A stretch of 64,000 nt of DNA from Magnetococcales bacterium (GTDB taxonomy: Bacteria; Pseudomonadota; Magnetococcia; Magnetococcales; JADGCH01): assembly GCA_015229115.1 (NCBI GenBank), contig JADGCH010000006.1, forward strand, positions 29,460-93,459, given 5' to 3'. Numbering within the stretch: the stretch's first letter is position 1; every line of letters begins with the position of its first letter. A model generated the notes under the pieces. It saw only the letters and a list, made by a program, of their open reading frames with translations. It was not told the DNA's origin and did not search any database. Made by a program: the position numbers and the translations under genes. This document shows positions 1-9,060 of the stretch, in pieces.

Positions 1-578
1 AGCTCAACGGCAATACCACGATCAACGGCCTTACGCACCACCTCGTCGAACAACTCCAGCGGAAAAGGTGTTACAAAACGCTGACAAATACCGCCAATAT
101 GGGCAATGGCGTCAATGTTGCGGTTATCCAGTAACCCCATGGAAGCACGAAATTCGATATCGATCGCCAGCTCCGGTTCCAGTTGCTGCAGCTGCCATCC
201 GTAGCCTGGATAGGCATGCACCGCCCCCAGAATAAAATCACTCTGTTCGGCCATCTCATCCGACATCACCACCGTACCGGTAAAATCGACCACCGGTACT
301 TCCAGCCCAAGACGCACATCGATAACGGTTGCAGACCGTTGACGCCACTCCTGCACGTCATCCGCGTAATTTCTGAACCAGTCCTGGCGTGGATGCATAT
401 CGGGTTCAGTATGCTCGGTAAAAATCAGCCGCTGCAACTGACAGGCAACAGCCCGATTGACCATGGTCTCCATATCTGTCTGACCATCGGAATGGATCGT
501 ATGGGCATGATACTCCCAAGCTGGGATGGTGCGCGCCGACGATGGAATAAACCAGGATTCTCGTTGCTGCTGCTTCAT
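1..578 (-). CDS. PHP-domain metal-dependent phosphoesterase (C-terminus cut by window edge)
   Basis: I translated this frame by hand: it opens at an ATG ending at 578 and stays open to base 1, so only the first 192 residues are visible. Residues 24-32 read HAHTIHSDG, the HxHxxxSDG first metal motif of PHP phosphoesterases (histidinol-phosphatase and polymerase-associated PHP domains). Later elements fit the fold: FTEHTEPD, GLEVPVVD (the usual GxE strand), LGAVHAYPG and AHIGG, giving further metal-binding His and Glu candidates. An AGGAAA ribosome site lies about 6 nt upstream of the ATG. It is divergent from the receiver gene at 675, with about 95 nt between them. The substrate cannot be told from the sequence; a histidinol-phosphatase-like or sugar-phosphate phosphatase role is possible. 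Confidence 0.8.
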   Translation of the reverse strand, partial: MKQQQRESWFIPSSARTIPAWEYHAHTIHSDGQTDMETMVNRAVACQLQRLIFTEHTEPDMHPRQDWFRNYADDVQEWRQRSATVIDVRLGLEVPVVDFTGTVVMSDEMAEQSDFILGAVHAYPGYGWQLQQLEPELAIDIEFRASMGLLDNRNIDAIAHIGGICQRFVTPFPLELFDEVVRKAVDRGIAVE

Positions 579-674
579 GGTTGTTTCCTGTTTCGGTACT
601 ATTCCTGCAGTGGTGTTGGTAGCGTCATTGTGTCATAATGTGGTTATAATGAGCAACTATCTGGATGGGTTTTC

Positions 675-1160
675 ATGAACGTTCTGATCATCGACGACGA
701 TACCGTGGTCTGTAACCTGCTGGAGGAGATCCTTCGCTATGAAGGACACCGGACCGTTGTCACCCGTGACGGTCCTTCCGGTTTGCATGAGTTTCAGACC
801 AGAGAGATTGAACTGGTACTGGTCGATGTCGCCATTGGTTTCACCATGGATGGTTGCGATGTAGCGCGACGCATCAAGCAGCTTACCATGAATCATCACC
901 GTTTTGTACCCATTGTGCTGCTGACAGCCATGACAGACGACATCCAATTGGCCGACTGCATGGATCAAGGGGGTGATGATCTGATTATGAAACCCTTCAA
1001 CCGCAATCTGCTTGAGGCCAAACTGCGCGCATGGGAACGCGTCATCAATCGTTTTGAAATGCAGCGGATCGAGCTGCAACAAAGCCATGACATGCAGCAG
1101 GATAGCACGGCAACGCTGTTGTCCTCAGAGGAGATGGCCGCTCTGCGCAGTCATGGCTGA
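675..1160 (+). CDS. Single-domain response regulator (CheY-like receiver)
   Basis: A 161-residue protein made of one receiver domain (about 1-120) and a short polar helical tail. The phosphorylation pocket is complete: acidic DDD at 7-9, phospho-acceptor Asp51 in LVLVDVAIG, Thr84 in VLLTAMTDD and Lys106 in IMKPF. No output domain follows, so it probably signals through protein contact, as CheY or Spo0F types do. No kinase is adjacent; the neighbours are a divergent PHP protein and a convergent membrane protein. A TATAAT element at 645-650 is a possible -10 but I found no -35 at good spacing. Its 3' end overlaps the opposite-strand gene at 1125-1904 by 36 nt. Confidence 0.88.
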   Translation: MNVLIIDDDTVVCNLLEEILRYEGHRTVVTRDGPSGLHEFQTREIELVLVDVAIGFTMDGCDVARRIKQLTMNHHRFVPIVLLTAMTDDIQLADCMDQGGDDLIMKPFNRNLLEAKLRAWERVINRFEMQRIELQQSHDMQQDSTATLLSSEEMAALRSHG

Positions 1161-1904
1161 ATGAGTCTGGCAATCGGGTGTGACAGGTAGGACAGCTGGA
1201 GCGAGTAAGCGCCAACCAGACCAAAACAGGGCCGTGATGCCGACAACCATCAGGATAACGGCCGCCAAGCGCCGCGCGGATAACGAGGGGCGCAACGTCA
1301 ACAGCTTACCACTCATCAGCCCGCCCCCCAGTGTAAAGGGCAAGGTACCAAGACCAAACAAGGCCATAGAAGCCGCTGATGCAGCCGGGCTGGAGGTGCC
1401 GGTCGCGCTCCACAGCAGCGCCGCGTAGACCATGCCACAGGGTAGACACCCCCAGAGCAGGCCAAAAGCCAGCGCATGCCACGGTGCACGGGTGGGTAAC
1501 ATGCGCTGCGTCACAGGCTGCAACAGATGCCACAAGGGCATCATCTTCCGCTCCAGCCATACCAATATGTTCCACCAGCCACCCAGATGAAGACCCGCCA
1601 CCAACAGCACCAAAGCGGCCGTGGCCTGCATGGCAAAACGAACCGGTGCCCCACCCAGCTGCATCAAACCTAAACCTGGCAGGGCAGCTATACCACCCAA
1701 AATAGCGTAGGTCGTGACACGTCCGGCGCCATACAACAACAGGTAAAGCAACATGCGCCCGCTCTGGTCACGAACAGATGTTGGCAAAGCCGCTGTCAGT
1801 GCGCCCAGAATGGCTCCGCACATGCCCAGACAATGGGGCAAGGCGGTAATACCCATCAATAACGGGATCCACAACAGGGCCAGATCGGCAACCGTTACTT
1901 CCAT
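1125..1904 (-). CDS. SafE/UreH-2-type membrane protein of the cbb3 assembly cluster
   Basis: A 259-residue polytopic membrane protein with about six hydrophobic segments. It carries HCLGMCG near the N-terminus and LPCGMVYAALL in the middle, the paired Cys motifs of the DsbD_2 (sulfite exporter TauE/SafE, UreH-like) family. Members of this family often sit in ccoGHIS clusters and are suspected to handle copper or other metals during oxidase assembly; that role is inference here. It is the last gene of the minus-strand run ccoG-ccoH-ccoQ, starting 9 nt after the ccoQ stop. A clear paralog lies at 47417-48157 beside a copper receptor. The last 36 nt overlap the 3' end of the receiver gene on the other strand. 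Confidence 0.82.
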   Translation of the reverse strand: MEVTVADLALLWIPLLMGITALPHCLGMCGAILGALTAALPTSVRDQSGRMLLYLLLYGAGRVTTYAILGGIAALPGLGLMQLGGAPVRFAMQATAALVLLVAGLHLGGWWNILVWLERKMMPLWHLLQPVTQRMLPTRAPWHALAFGLLWGCLPCGMVYAALLWSATGTSSPAASAASMALFGLGTLPFTLGGGLMSGKLLTLRPSLSARRLAAVILMVVGITALFWSGWRLLAPAVLPVTPDCQTHSAMTAQSGHLL

Positions 1905-1913
1905 CCCGCTGGG

Positions 1914-2072
1914 TTACCGTCCCTCCTCTTCTTCCAACAACCGTCGTCCCTGTTGCTCAAACCGTTGGCGATGACCAGGCCAAAAGGCCCACACCACCAC
2001 ACCGACAAAAGTGATAAAGAAGATGACCAAGGCCACTTGCTTGGACAACAGCAACCATTGATCAAATGTCAT
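1914..2072 (-). CDS. ccoQ: CcoQ/FixQ-like small subunit of cbb3 oxidase
   Basis: A 52-residue protein I found by translating the gap between ccoH and the SafE-like gene. It has one membrane helix (about residues 13-31, ending WAFWP) followed by a basic then strongly acidic tail ending LLEEEEGR. This is the size and plan of CcoQ, which stabilises the cbb3 core complex; many CcoQ proteins share the VWAFWP-type end of the helix. Its ATG overlaps the ccoH stop as ATGA, so the two are probably translationally coupled. The unusual point is its position: ccoQ is normally between ccoO and ccoP, but here it sits in the divergent ccoGH operon. Family assignment rests on size, helix, motif and context. 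Confidence 0.8.
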   Translation of the reverse strand: MTFDQWLLLSKQVALVIFFITFVGVVVWAFWPGHRQRFEQQGRRLLEEEEGR

Positions 2073-2557
2073 GGCTCTCCCCTGAGTTGGATTCGTTCAA
2101 CAAAACGCCAAGGAGGTGATTCCGGGCCGCCCTGCAACCGCACTTCCCAGCTGCCGGGCAACGGTACAACTACCTGGGCCACGTAACGGCCGGGTTCCTG
2201 TTCCTGCATGGCCCAAGCTTGGTCATGGCCATCCTGAACTGGACGGTATAAGGCTCCGTTCATCTGGAGACCGGTTACCGGCCTGTTGTCACGATCACGC
2301 AGAGTCATCTCCAGCAATGCATGGCTACCGTGATCCGTGACCCGCAGCGATGGCCGCCATTGCAACTGTTCCTGGGCCTGCTGCGCCATCAGCACCTGAT
2401 TGAACTGTAACCCCTGCTGGTAGTGGCCAACCGTCGTCAATCCGGTCCAACTGGTGCGGGAAAAATAGATCAGCGTTACGTTGACTGTCAGGACTGTCAC
2501 AAAAAAGCAGATAGCCGCTACCAGCCACCCGTTGACTCCACCAGACCGACTGTTCAT
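2069..2557 (-). CDS. ccoH: CcoH/FixH-family cbb3 oxidase assembly protein
   Basis: A 162-residue protein with one N-terminal membrane helix (about 10-31) and a periplasmic beta-rich domain. The domain contains the FixH pattern: a GLTT...YQQGLQFNQ stretch just after the helix, then WRPSLRV and a C-terminal PGSWEVRL segment. FixH/CcoH is needed for stable assembly of cbb3 oxidase and associates with CcoN and the copper ATPase CcoI. The gene overlaps ccoG upstream (2554-2557) and ccoQ downstream (2069-2072), both by 4 nt, so the three form one translation-coupled operon. No ccoI or ccoS follows in this cluster. Confidence 0.9.
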   Translation of the reverse strand: MNSRSGGVNGWLVAAICFFVTVLTVNVTLIYFSRTSWTGLTTVGHYQQGLQFNQVLMAQQAQEQLQWRPSLRVTDHGSHALLEMTLRDRDNRPVTGLQMNGALYRPVQDGHDQAWAMQEQEPGRYVAQVVVPLPGSWEVRLQGGPESPPWRFVERIQLRGEP

Positions 2558-3969
2558 GACGGTCTCATGAAAACGCTATGATAAACATCTGATCCACCCG
2601 ATGGCTGTAAGGATTCCAGCACGAAACGGATCTCGACAGAACCAGCCATCAACGATTGTTCTGACTGCTTCAGATAGACCGTGTAGGGCATGACCTCTCC
2701 AGGCCCAACCGTTAGCATGACCCCACCAGCCTGATCCGACGCATTCTCCGTCACAGCGACACTCAATCGGGCATCGGGCAGCCCCTCAACCCTTAACCGG
2801 TATTGATGCGGTTCCTGAGACATGTTCAGCACCCGCACGGTGAAGTTATTCTGGATGCCGCCATCTGTCAAGGCAATGTACAACGGCTGCCTCTGACGGA
2901 TCACCGTCAGGTGCAGTGGTGGTCGAGTCAGAAAATGGGTTGCTATACCGCCAGCCAGCAACAGCAGAATGAGGCTATAGGCCATGATGCGTGGCCGCAG
3001 AAAATGGGTCCGCCCACCACTGATCTCCCGCAACGAGGTATAGCGGATCAATTCGTTGTCCATGTGCAACTTTTCGCCAACATCGTTACAGGCATCAATG
3101 CAGGCACCACAAGTAATGCACTGGTATTGCTGACCATTACGAATATCAATCCCGGTTGGGCACACCGTTACACACTGTTTACAATCGATACAAAGGCCAT
3201 ATTTGCTGTCAGCAGACTGGCGCAGCTGACGATTGCCCTGGCGCGGTTCACCCATCTCGGGATGATAGGCGACAATGATGGTATCCTCATCAAACATGAC
3301 CCCCTGAAAACGGGAATAGGGGCACATGTAAATACAGACCTGCTCCCGCGCAAAACCAGCCATGGTATAGGTGGTTGCCGTCAGAATGGCTAGCGTGATC
3401 CAGGCTGGTAGCGGTGCAGTGCCTCGCAAAAACTGGGACATCAGCGTTGGTGCATCGGCAAAGTAGAAGACAAAAAACCCCCCTGTTGCCATACTGATCA
3501 GAATCCACGTGAGGTGCTTGGCCAACTTGATGGCTAGTTTGCCTATCCCCCATGGCGACTGGTCCAGCTTGATGCGCTGCTTGCGATTACCCTCGAACAG
3601 CTTTTCGACGTAAAGAAAAAGATCTGTCCAGACAGTCTGGAAACAGATGTAACCACAAAAAACACGTCCAGCCAGAGTGGTGATAAAAAACAGCAATACG
3701 GCAGCGGCAATGAGCAATAAGGCCAACAGAAAGATCTCCTGTGGCCAGATAATCAGGTCAAAAATGTAGAACTTGCGGTTGGGCAGATCGAACAGCACCG
3801 CTTGATCGGGCAAGCTGCCAGGTCTGTTCCAACGCAACAGGGGCAACACAATCCAGATCCCCAGCAACAGAAAAATCAATCCCCAACGCATACGGCGAAA
3901 GAAACCGGTCTGGTAACGTGGATATAGTTTTTTCCAGTCAGAATATAAAGATACCGTTCCTTCACTCAT
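2554..3969 (-). CDS. ccoG: CcoG/FixG cytochrome oxidase accessory protein, polyferredoxin-like
   Basis: A 471-residue membrane iron-sulfur protein. The order is several membrane helices in the N-terminal half, a NapH-type CGYICFQTVWTD loop, then two ferredoxin-type 4Fe-4S motifs (CIDCKQCVTVCP and CITCGACIDAC), another helix and a periplasmic C-terminal domain. This matches CcoG (RdxA/FixG), which acts as a cupric reductase in supply of copper to cbb3 oxidase in studied bacteria. It is the first gene of the minus-strand ccoG-ccoH-ccoQ run and is divergent from ccoN across a 285-nt regulatory gap. The ATG at 3969 gives a normal family length. Confidence 0.95.
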   Translation of the reverse strand: MSEGTVSLYSDWKKLYPRYQTGFFRRMRWGLIFLLLGIWIVLPLLRWNRPGSLPDQAVLFDLPNRKFYIFDLIIWPQEIFLLALLLIAAAVLLFFITTLAGRVFCGYICFQTVWTDLFLYVEKLFEGNRKQRIKLDQSPWGIGKLAIKLAKHLTWILISMATGGFFVFYFADAPTLMSQFLRGTAPLPAWITLAILTATTYTMAGFAREQVCIYMCPYSRFQGVMFDEDTIIVAYHPEMGEPRQGNRQLRQSADSKYGLCIDCKQCVTVCPTGIDIRNGQQYQCITCGACIDACNDVGEKLHMDNELIRYTSLREISGGRTHFLRPRIMAYSLILLLLAGGIATHFLTRPPLHLTVIRQRQPLYIALTDGGIQNNFTVRVLNMSQEPHQYRLRVEGLPDARLSVAVTENASDQAGGVMLTVGPGEVMPYTVYLKQSEQSLMAGSVEIRFVLESLQPSGGSDVYHSVFMRPS

Positions 3970-4254
3970 TCGATTATGAGCCCCCTATAATGGCAGAAGT
4001 TTATTGATCCATAATAAGCATAAATAGGATCATTCATAACAATGCTATCATAAATGTAACATATTGTATCAGAACAACTCAAATAAGTTATAAACCCAAT
4101 GATACGCTAGAGCTGGAGAGCATTCAACGACTGAAAAAGTTCCCCGTTTTTTTCTGTGAATCAGAAAAATATTTTACTTTCTTTACCGCTGTTTTGTTTT
4201 ACAATGACAATCTGTGTCATGTTGCATTAACGCTATCGAAGAAAGGAGATCACT
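3970..4254. promoter_or_regulatory. Divergent ccoG / ccoN intergenic region with inverted repeat
   Basis: This AT-rich gap of 285 nt must drive both the ccoGHQ and ccoNOP operons. The clearest structure is a perfect 8-bp inverted repeat with a 5-nt spacer at 4149-4169 (TTTTTCTG, spacer TGAAT, CAGAAAAA), ending 85 nt before the ccoN start. It could be an operator or a short hairpin. A strong ribosome site (AAGGAG at 4243-4248) precedes the GTG of ccoN. I looked for an FNR/ANR box, which often controls cbb3 genes, and found only a poor match at 4004-4017, so I do not claim one. Confidence 0.5.
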
Positions 4255-5655
4255 GTGGCAGTCGTGGCAACAGAATCCTATGACTATGCGGTTGTCCGCA
4301 AATTTTCGGTGATGGCGATCGTTTACGGTGTGGTCGGATTCCTGGTGGGCGTCATCATTGCCCTGGAGCTCGCATTTCCGGAACTGAACGCTGGTATCCC
4401 CTATATCTCATTCGGGAGGCTGCGCCCGCTTCATACCTCAGCAGTCATCTTTGCCTTTGGTGGCTCGGTTCTGTTTGCTACCAGTTATTACATCGTACAA
4501 CGCACTTGCCGTGCCCGCCTCTTCTCCGACTTTCTCTCCAGTTTTACCTTCTGGGGCTGGAATCTGGTGGTGGTGGCCGTGGTCATTACTTACCCTCTGG
4601 GTCTGTCGCAGGGCAAAGAGTATGCGGAGACTATCTGGCCCATCGATCTGCTGATTACGGTGGTGTGGGTGGCCTATTTCATCAATTTTGTCGGCACCCT
4701 GGCACGCCGCAAGGAACCCCACATCTATGTGGCCAACTGGTTTTATCTGGCCTTCATCATCACAGTGGCCTTGCTGCACATTGTCAATAATCTGGCCATT
4801 CCGGTCAACATGACCGACTCCTACAGCATCTATTCCGGTGTGCAGGATGCCATGATTCAATGGTGGTATGGTCACAATGCTGTTGGATTTTTCCTGACAG
4901 CAGCCTTTCTCGGTCTGATGTACTACTTTATCCCCAAACAGGCTGAGCGCCCTGTCTACTCCTATCGTCTTTCCATTGTTCATTTCTGGGCGCTGGTATT
5001 CCTCTACATCTGGGCTGGTCCACACCATTTGCATTACACAGCCCTACCAGACTGGGCCTCAACGCTGGGTGCCACCTTTTCGATCATGTTGCTGCTGCCC
5101 TCGTGGGGTGGTATGATCAATGGCATCATGACCCTTTCCGGAGCTTGGCACAAGCTGCGTACCGACCCGATTCTGCGTTTTCTGATTGTCTCACTCTCCT
5201 TCTATGGTATGTCAACCTTCGAAGGACCGATGATGTCGATCAAAACGGTCAACGCCCTGTCACACTATACCGACTGGACCGTTGGTCACGTTCATTCCGG
5301 CGCTCTGGGTTGGGTCGCCATGGTTTCATTTGGTGCCCTGTACCACATGATGCCCAAACTCTGGAATACGCGCATTCACTCGGTAGCCCTAATTAACTTT
5401 CATTTCTGGCTGGCGACCATCGGCGTGGTGCTCTACATCGTCGCGATGTGGATTTCAGGCATCATGCAAGGACTGATGTGGCGCGCCTATGACCAGTTCG
5501 GCAATCTAACCTACTCCTTTGCTGAGACCGTGGCAGCGATGCATCCCTATTATCTCATCCGGGCGTTAGGGGGCATTGTTTTTCTGGTTGGTGCGTTGGT
5601 TATGGTCTATAACATCGTTATGACCATCAAGAACAGCGACCGTGTTCCGGCTTGA
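4255..5655 (+). CDS. ccoN: cbb3-type cytochrome c oxidase subunit I
   Basis: A 466-residue, roughly 12-helix haem-copper oxidase core subunit. It has the C-family traits: [17 protein letters not shown] with the haem-ligand His in the second helix, [11 protein letters not shown] with a copper-B His, [13 protein letters not shown] with the paired His, and [12 protein letters not shown] with the two haem-ligand His near the C-terminus. It reduces oxygen at the haem b3-CuB site in the inner membrane and pumps protons. The start is GTG at 4255 because AAGGAG lies 6 nt upstream and the resulting N-terminus matches the family. It begins the ccoN-ccoO-ccoP operon; the genes follow at 21 and 30 nt. 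Confidence 0.97.
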   Translation: MAVVATESYDYAVVRKFSVMAIVYGVVGFLVGVIIALELAFPELNAGIPYISFGRLRPLHTSAVIFAFGGSVLFATSYYIVQRTCRARLFSDFLSSFTFWGWNLVVVAVVITYPLGLSQGKEYAETIWPIDLLITVVWVAYFINFVGTLARRKEPHIYVANWFYLAFIITVALLHIVNNLAIPVNMTDSYSIYSGVQDAMIQWWYGHNAVGFFLTAAFLGLMYYFIPKQAERPVYSYRLSIVHFWALVFLYIWAGPHHLHYTALPDWASTLGATFSIMLLLPSWGGMINGIMTLSGAWHKLRTDPILRFLIVSLSFYGMSTFEGPMMSIKTVNALSHYTDWTVGHVHSGALGWVAMVSFGALYHMMPKLWNTRIHSVALINFHFWLATIGVVLYIVAMWISGIMQGLMWRAYDQFGNLTYSFAETVAAMHPYYLIRALGGIVFLVGALVMVYNIVMTIKNSDRVPA

Positions 5656-5676
5656 TCTGGCAAGGAGGCAACAACA

Positions 5677-6393
5677 ATGAATCACGCAATCGTTGAGAAA
5701 AGCATTCCCATCATGAGCCTGTTGACCCTGATCATGGTGTCAATCGGTGGTCTGGTGGAGATTGTGCCGCTGTTCTTTATCGACAGCACCATTGAGACGG
5801 TACAGGGCATGCGCCCCTACACACCGCTGGAACTCAAGGGACGGGATATCTACATCCGCGAAGGCTGCTACAACTGCCACTCACAGATGGTCCGCCCGTT
5901 CCGTGATGAGAAAGAGCGTTACGGGCATTACTCACTGGCTGCCGAAAGCATGTACGATCATCCGTTCCAGTGGGGGTCGAAGCGGACCGGACCAGATCTG
6001 GCTCGGGTCGGTGGTAAATATTCCAGTCTGTGGCATCAGGAGCACATGCGCAATCCTCGCGCCGTTGTACCGGAATCGGTCATGCCTTCCTACCCATGGT
6101 TGGAGAAAACTGCCCTGAATTATGGTGATGTCGGTGCGCGTATGGCGGCCCTGAAAAAAGTGGGTGTTCCCTATACCGACGAGATGATCCAACAAGCCAA
6201 GGCTGATCTGGAAGCGCAGGCAGTTCCAGGTCGCAGCACAACAGCCCTGACGGGCCGTTATGGCAAAAAGGTTCCTGTCGATGACTTTGACGCCAAACCG
6301 GATCAGATCACTGAACTGGATGCGATGACTGCTTATTTACAAATGCTGGGTACGCTGGTGGACTTTTCGTCGTACCAAGCCCGTAGTCGCTGA
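5677..6393 (+). CDS. ccoO: cbb3-type cytochrome c oxidase subunit II (mono-haem)
   Basis: A 238-residue membrane-anchored cytochrome c. One N-terminal helix (about 12-34) is followed by a periplasmic domain with a single haem-binding motif CYNCH (Cys64, Cys67, His68) in the typical CcoO context [12 protein letters not shown]. Further on, the family blocks [18 protein letters not shown] and [20 protein letters not shown] are intact and supply the distal Met. It passes electrons to the CcoN core. A GGAGG ribosome site precedes the ATG. Length and order are normal for the family. Confidence 0.97.
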   Translation: MNHAIVEKSIPIMSLLTLIMVSIGGLVEIVPLFFIDSTIETVQGMRPYTPLELKGRDIYIREGCYNCHSQMVRPFRDEKERYGHYSLAAESMYDHPFQWGSKRTGPDLARVGGKYSSLWHQEHMRNPRAVVPESVMPSYPWLEKTALNYGDVGARMAALKKVGVPYTDEMIQQAKADLEAQAVPGRSTTALTGRYGKKVPVDDFDAKPDQITELDAMTAYLQMLGTLVDFSSYQARSR

Positions 6394-6423
6394 TCGTAAC
6401 CGGAACAGGAGGAGGGATTTGCC

Positions 6424-7359
6424 ATGGCTACTCGTCAACAAAACCAGAACCAACCACAGCAGGGAACCCCGACCACTGGTCATCAGTGGGACAATGACGA
6501 AGGCTATCCACTGCAGGAATACAACAACCCCCTACCAACCTGGTGGCTTTACACCTTCTATGCCACCATCGTTTACGCCGTGATCTACTGGGTTCTTTAT
6601 CCAGCTTGGCCCACGATTAACGGATTTACCAAGGGCGTGCTCGGAAGTTCCATGTACCAGGAACTGGCCGCGGAAGAAGCTGCCGCCAAAGCTGCCCGTC
6701 AAGGTCTGGAACAGCAACTGGCCACACTCTCCCTGGAAGAAGCGGCCCGTGACAACCGGATGTTGCAGTTTGCCTTGTCAAGCGGCAAGGCCGTTTTTGG
6801 CGACAATTGTGCCCCTTGTCATGGTACCGGTGGTGTCGGCTCCCAAGCCAAGGGCTTCCCGGTGCTTGTTGACGATGACTGGCTGTATGGTGGCACACTG
6901 GCGGCCATACAGGAGAGCATCGCCAAGGGTCGTTCGGGCCAGATGCCGGCTCACCTGCAAGCAGCCGGTGGTTCTCTCAGTGATGATCAAATCAATGATT
7001 TAACACAATTTACCCTGAGTCTGTCACAGCGGGCTACCGATCAGGTTGCTGCCCAGCGCGGCCAAAAGCTCTTTGGCGGCGAAGCGGGTTGCAACAACTG
7101 CCATGGCGACCAGGGTAAAGGATCCCTGCGAGACACCGTTGCTGGCCAGCCCATCGATCACGCCGTTGGAGCCCCCAACCTGACCGACAAAATCTGGTTG
7201 CATGGTGGTGATGTCGAAACCATCAAAGCTTCAATCGCCAAGGGACGTAATGGCCAGATGCCTGCCTGGGGCGGTAGCGCAGGGCGACTGTCACCCCTTG
7301 ACATCAAGGCTGTTACGATCTACGTCCACGCCCTCGGAGGGGGACAGAAGTCGCGTTGA
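6424..7359 (+). CDS. ccoP: cbb3-type cytochrome c oxidase subunit III (di-haem)
   Basis: A 311-residue protein with the CcoP plan: cytoplasmic N-terminus containing the conserved WDNDEGYPLQEYNNPLPTWW block, one membrane helix (about 41-60), then two cytochrome c domains. The haem motifs are CAPCH (Cys129, Cys132, His133) and CNNCH (Cys223, Cys226, His227). Each domain also has a GQMPA segment carrying the Met axial ligand. CcoP accepts electrons from soluble cytochrome c or the bc1 complex, whose genes are also in this window (23-26 kb). AGGAGGAGGG precedes the start. No ccoQ lies between ccoO and ccoP; the small subunit gene is in the divergent operon. Confidence 0.97.
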   Translation: MATRQQNQNQPQQGTPTTGHQWDNDEGYPLQEYNNPLPTWWLYTFYATIVYAVIYWVLYPAWPTINGFTKGVLGSSMYQELAAEEAAAKAARQGLEQQLATLSLEEAARDNRMLQFALSSGKAVFGDNCAPCHGTGGVGSQAKGFPVLVDDDWLYGGTLAAIQESIAKGRSGQMPAHLQAAGGSLSDDQINDLTQFTLSLSQRATDQVAAQRGQKLFGGEAGCNNCHGDQGKGSLRDTVAGQPIDHAVGAPNLTDKIWLHGGDVETIKASIAKGRNGQMPAWGGSAGRLSPLDIKAVTIYVHALGGGQKSR

Positions 7360-7373
7360 TTGATCTCTCCAAA

Positions 7374-7408
7374 GCATAGGCCTCCATCTCGTGGATGAAG
7401 GCCTATGC
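7374..7408 (+). terminator. Strong hairpin after ccoP
   Basis: A 35-nt inverted repeat begins 14 nt after the ccoP stop. The outer arms GCATAGGCCT / AGGCCTATGC pair over 10 bp, followed by a mismatch and a further CATC/GATG stem closing a short loop. It is placed correctly for a terminator of ccoNOP but lacks a U-tract, so it may act as an RNA-stabilising 3' end instead. The rest of the gap to 7631 shows nothing I can name apart from a GGAAGGG ribosome site just before the mgtE start. Confidence 0.6.
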
Positions 7409-7631
7409 GCTGCAAAAACAGACTGGCAACTCGTGCCGCTCGTCCTTGCGAAATGCTCCAAGACCACCCAGTATCCAGCATAGTAGTCAAGTTCCTCACA
7501 ATGGTCGAGCTGATGACCAGACGATGACGAAAACCACATGACAATCCTGTAAAAAATTGCTAACATTGCCGCCTTGATTTCAGCTGAACTGATTTGGATC
7601 CACCTCTAGCACCATTCAGGAAGGGCGTTGC

Positions 7632-9026
7632 ATGAGCATGGTTGTCATTGATGAACCACAAAAAGCCGCTACCAGCCAGACCCCCATGTATGTGGAGACG
7701 ATTCATCGCCTGTACCATAAGGGTGCGACCGCTCAACTGACTCGCGTCATTGACAAGTTGTTGCCAGCTGATATTGCCTTGGTGATCAACTCATCGGACG
7801 ATGTCAGCGAAGCCATGGACCTGTTCGAGCTTATCAAGAACCCCATGCACGCTGGTGCGACCCTGAAGGATCTCAACGAAGATTTCCAGATCCATATCAT
7901 TTCACTCTGTACACTGGAACGTGCCGTATTTATTCTGGAAAGCCTGCCTCCTGATACACGCAGCGATATCATCGGTAAACTGAGCCCGGAAGTGGGCGAC
8001 CGATTGATGAATGCCCTGCGCCAGGAAACCCAGAAAGAGGTACAGGATCTGCTGCAATACCTGCCCGATACGGCCGGTAGTCTGATGACATCCCGATTCC
8101 TGGCTCTGTCAGAACAAACTTCGGCCAGTGCTGCCATTCAGGCAGTGCGCGAACTGCCTTTTCATGAGTTTGTCCTGTATGCCTATGTCCTGGATGATAA
8201 ACACCGTTTAACCGGTGTCTGCTCATTGCGCCAATTGTTGTTGTCACCGGCCAACAGGCCAGTCAAACAGATCATGGAACCAAGAGTCCATACCGTCAAT
8301 GTTGACACCCCCCAGGAAGATGCTGCCAAACTGGTCACCCGCTATGGCTTGCTAGCCATACCGGTGGTCAATGACCAAGGGGTGTTGCGAGGTATTATCA
8401 CCGCAGACGATTTGATCAACGTCATACAGGACTCCGACACCGAATCAATGATGAAGGCCGTGGGTGTCGATGCTGAGCACAAACTCAGTATCCTGGCACA
8501 ATCGTTTACCAGCATTGCCAAGAAACGGTTACCTTGGCTGGTTGCTCCATTCATGGGTGGCCTGTTGGCGGCCTATATTCTGAGTTACTACGAACACACG
8601 ATGGCCACTGTTATCCAGTTGAGTTTTTTCATGCCCATGATCTTCGGCATGGCAGGCAACGTTGGCAGCCAAACGGCTGTTGTGGCCATACGAGGTTTGG
8701 CCACTGGAGCCATAAAAATCAGTGATTATGTCAAATTACTCCTTAAAGAGACTTGGGTTGGATTGCTGATTGGTGCTTTTTATGCGGCCTGCCTCTCTGG
8801 CTATGCCTTGGTCGTCTTCAAAAGCAACATCTTGGCCTTTGTGGTCGGAATCAGCATTCTGAGCAATATCACCTATGCGGGAGTCATCGCAGCCAGCCTG
8901 CCGGTCCTGTTACAGAAAATGGGTCATGATCCGGCCGTGGGCGGTGGTCCCTATGTGCTGACCACTGTCGATGTACTGGGAGTGGTTAACTACCTGTTTA
9001 TTGCTACGATAGTTTATGGTCTGTAA
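7632..9026 (+). CDS. mgtE: MgtE-family magnesium transporter (copy 1)
   Basis: A 464-residue protein with the MgtE order. A cytoplasmic superhelical N-domain spans about 15-140. The linker DTAGSLMT then leads into two CBS domains (about 145-270, with the block PVVNDQGVLRGIITADDLI). Five membrane helices follow at the C-terminus. The pore-region signatures are recognisable: GNVGSQTAVVAIRGLATG, and MGHDPAVGGGPYVLTTVDVLG near the end. MgtE is a Mg2+-gated Mg2+ channel; the CBS and N-domains sense cytoplasmic Mg2+. It is followed at 34 nt by a paralog with the same architecture. Confidence 0.93.
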   Translation: MSMVVIDEPQKAATSQTPMYVETIHRLYHKGATAQLTRVIDKLLPADIALVINSSDDVSEAMDLFELIKNPMHAGATLKDLNEDFQIHIISLCTLERAVFILESLPPDTRSDIIGKLSPEVGDRLMNALRQETQKEVQDLLQYLPDTAGSLMTSRFLALSEQTSASAAIQAVRELPFHEFVLYAYVLDDKHRLTGVCSLRQLLLSPANRPVKQIMEPRVHTVNVDTPQEDAAKLVTRYGLLAIPVVNDQGVLRGIITADDLINVIQDSDTESMMKAVGVDAEHKLSILAQSFTSIAKKRLPWLVAPFMGGLLAAYILSYYEHTMATVIQLSFFMPMIFGMAGNVGSQTAVVAIRGLATGAIKISDYVKLLLKETWVGLLIGAFYAACLSGYALVVFKSNILAFVVGISILSNITYAGVIAASLPVLLQKMGHDPAVGGGPYVLTTVDVLGVVNYLFIATIVYGL

Positions 9027-9060
9027 TTTCTTGATGAAGCGATTGTGAGGATTGAGTGCC

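Noticed and set aside
183..638. Plus-strand frame of 151 codons at the left edge
   Set aside because: The opposite strand encodes the PHP protein with HxHxxxSDG; the plus frame has low-complexity, His/Trp-rich content typical of an antisense shadow.
4004..4017. Possible FNR/ANR box (TTGAT, 4 nt, AATAA) upstream of ccoN
   Set aside because: Second half-site does not match ATCAA, so it is no better than chance in AT-rich sequence.
7409..7631. Magnesium riboswitch (M-box) before the first mgtE
   Set aside because: The gap is long enough, but I could not find the M-box conserved stems or a terminator just before the start; the only strong hairpin belongs to the ccoP 3' end.
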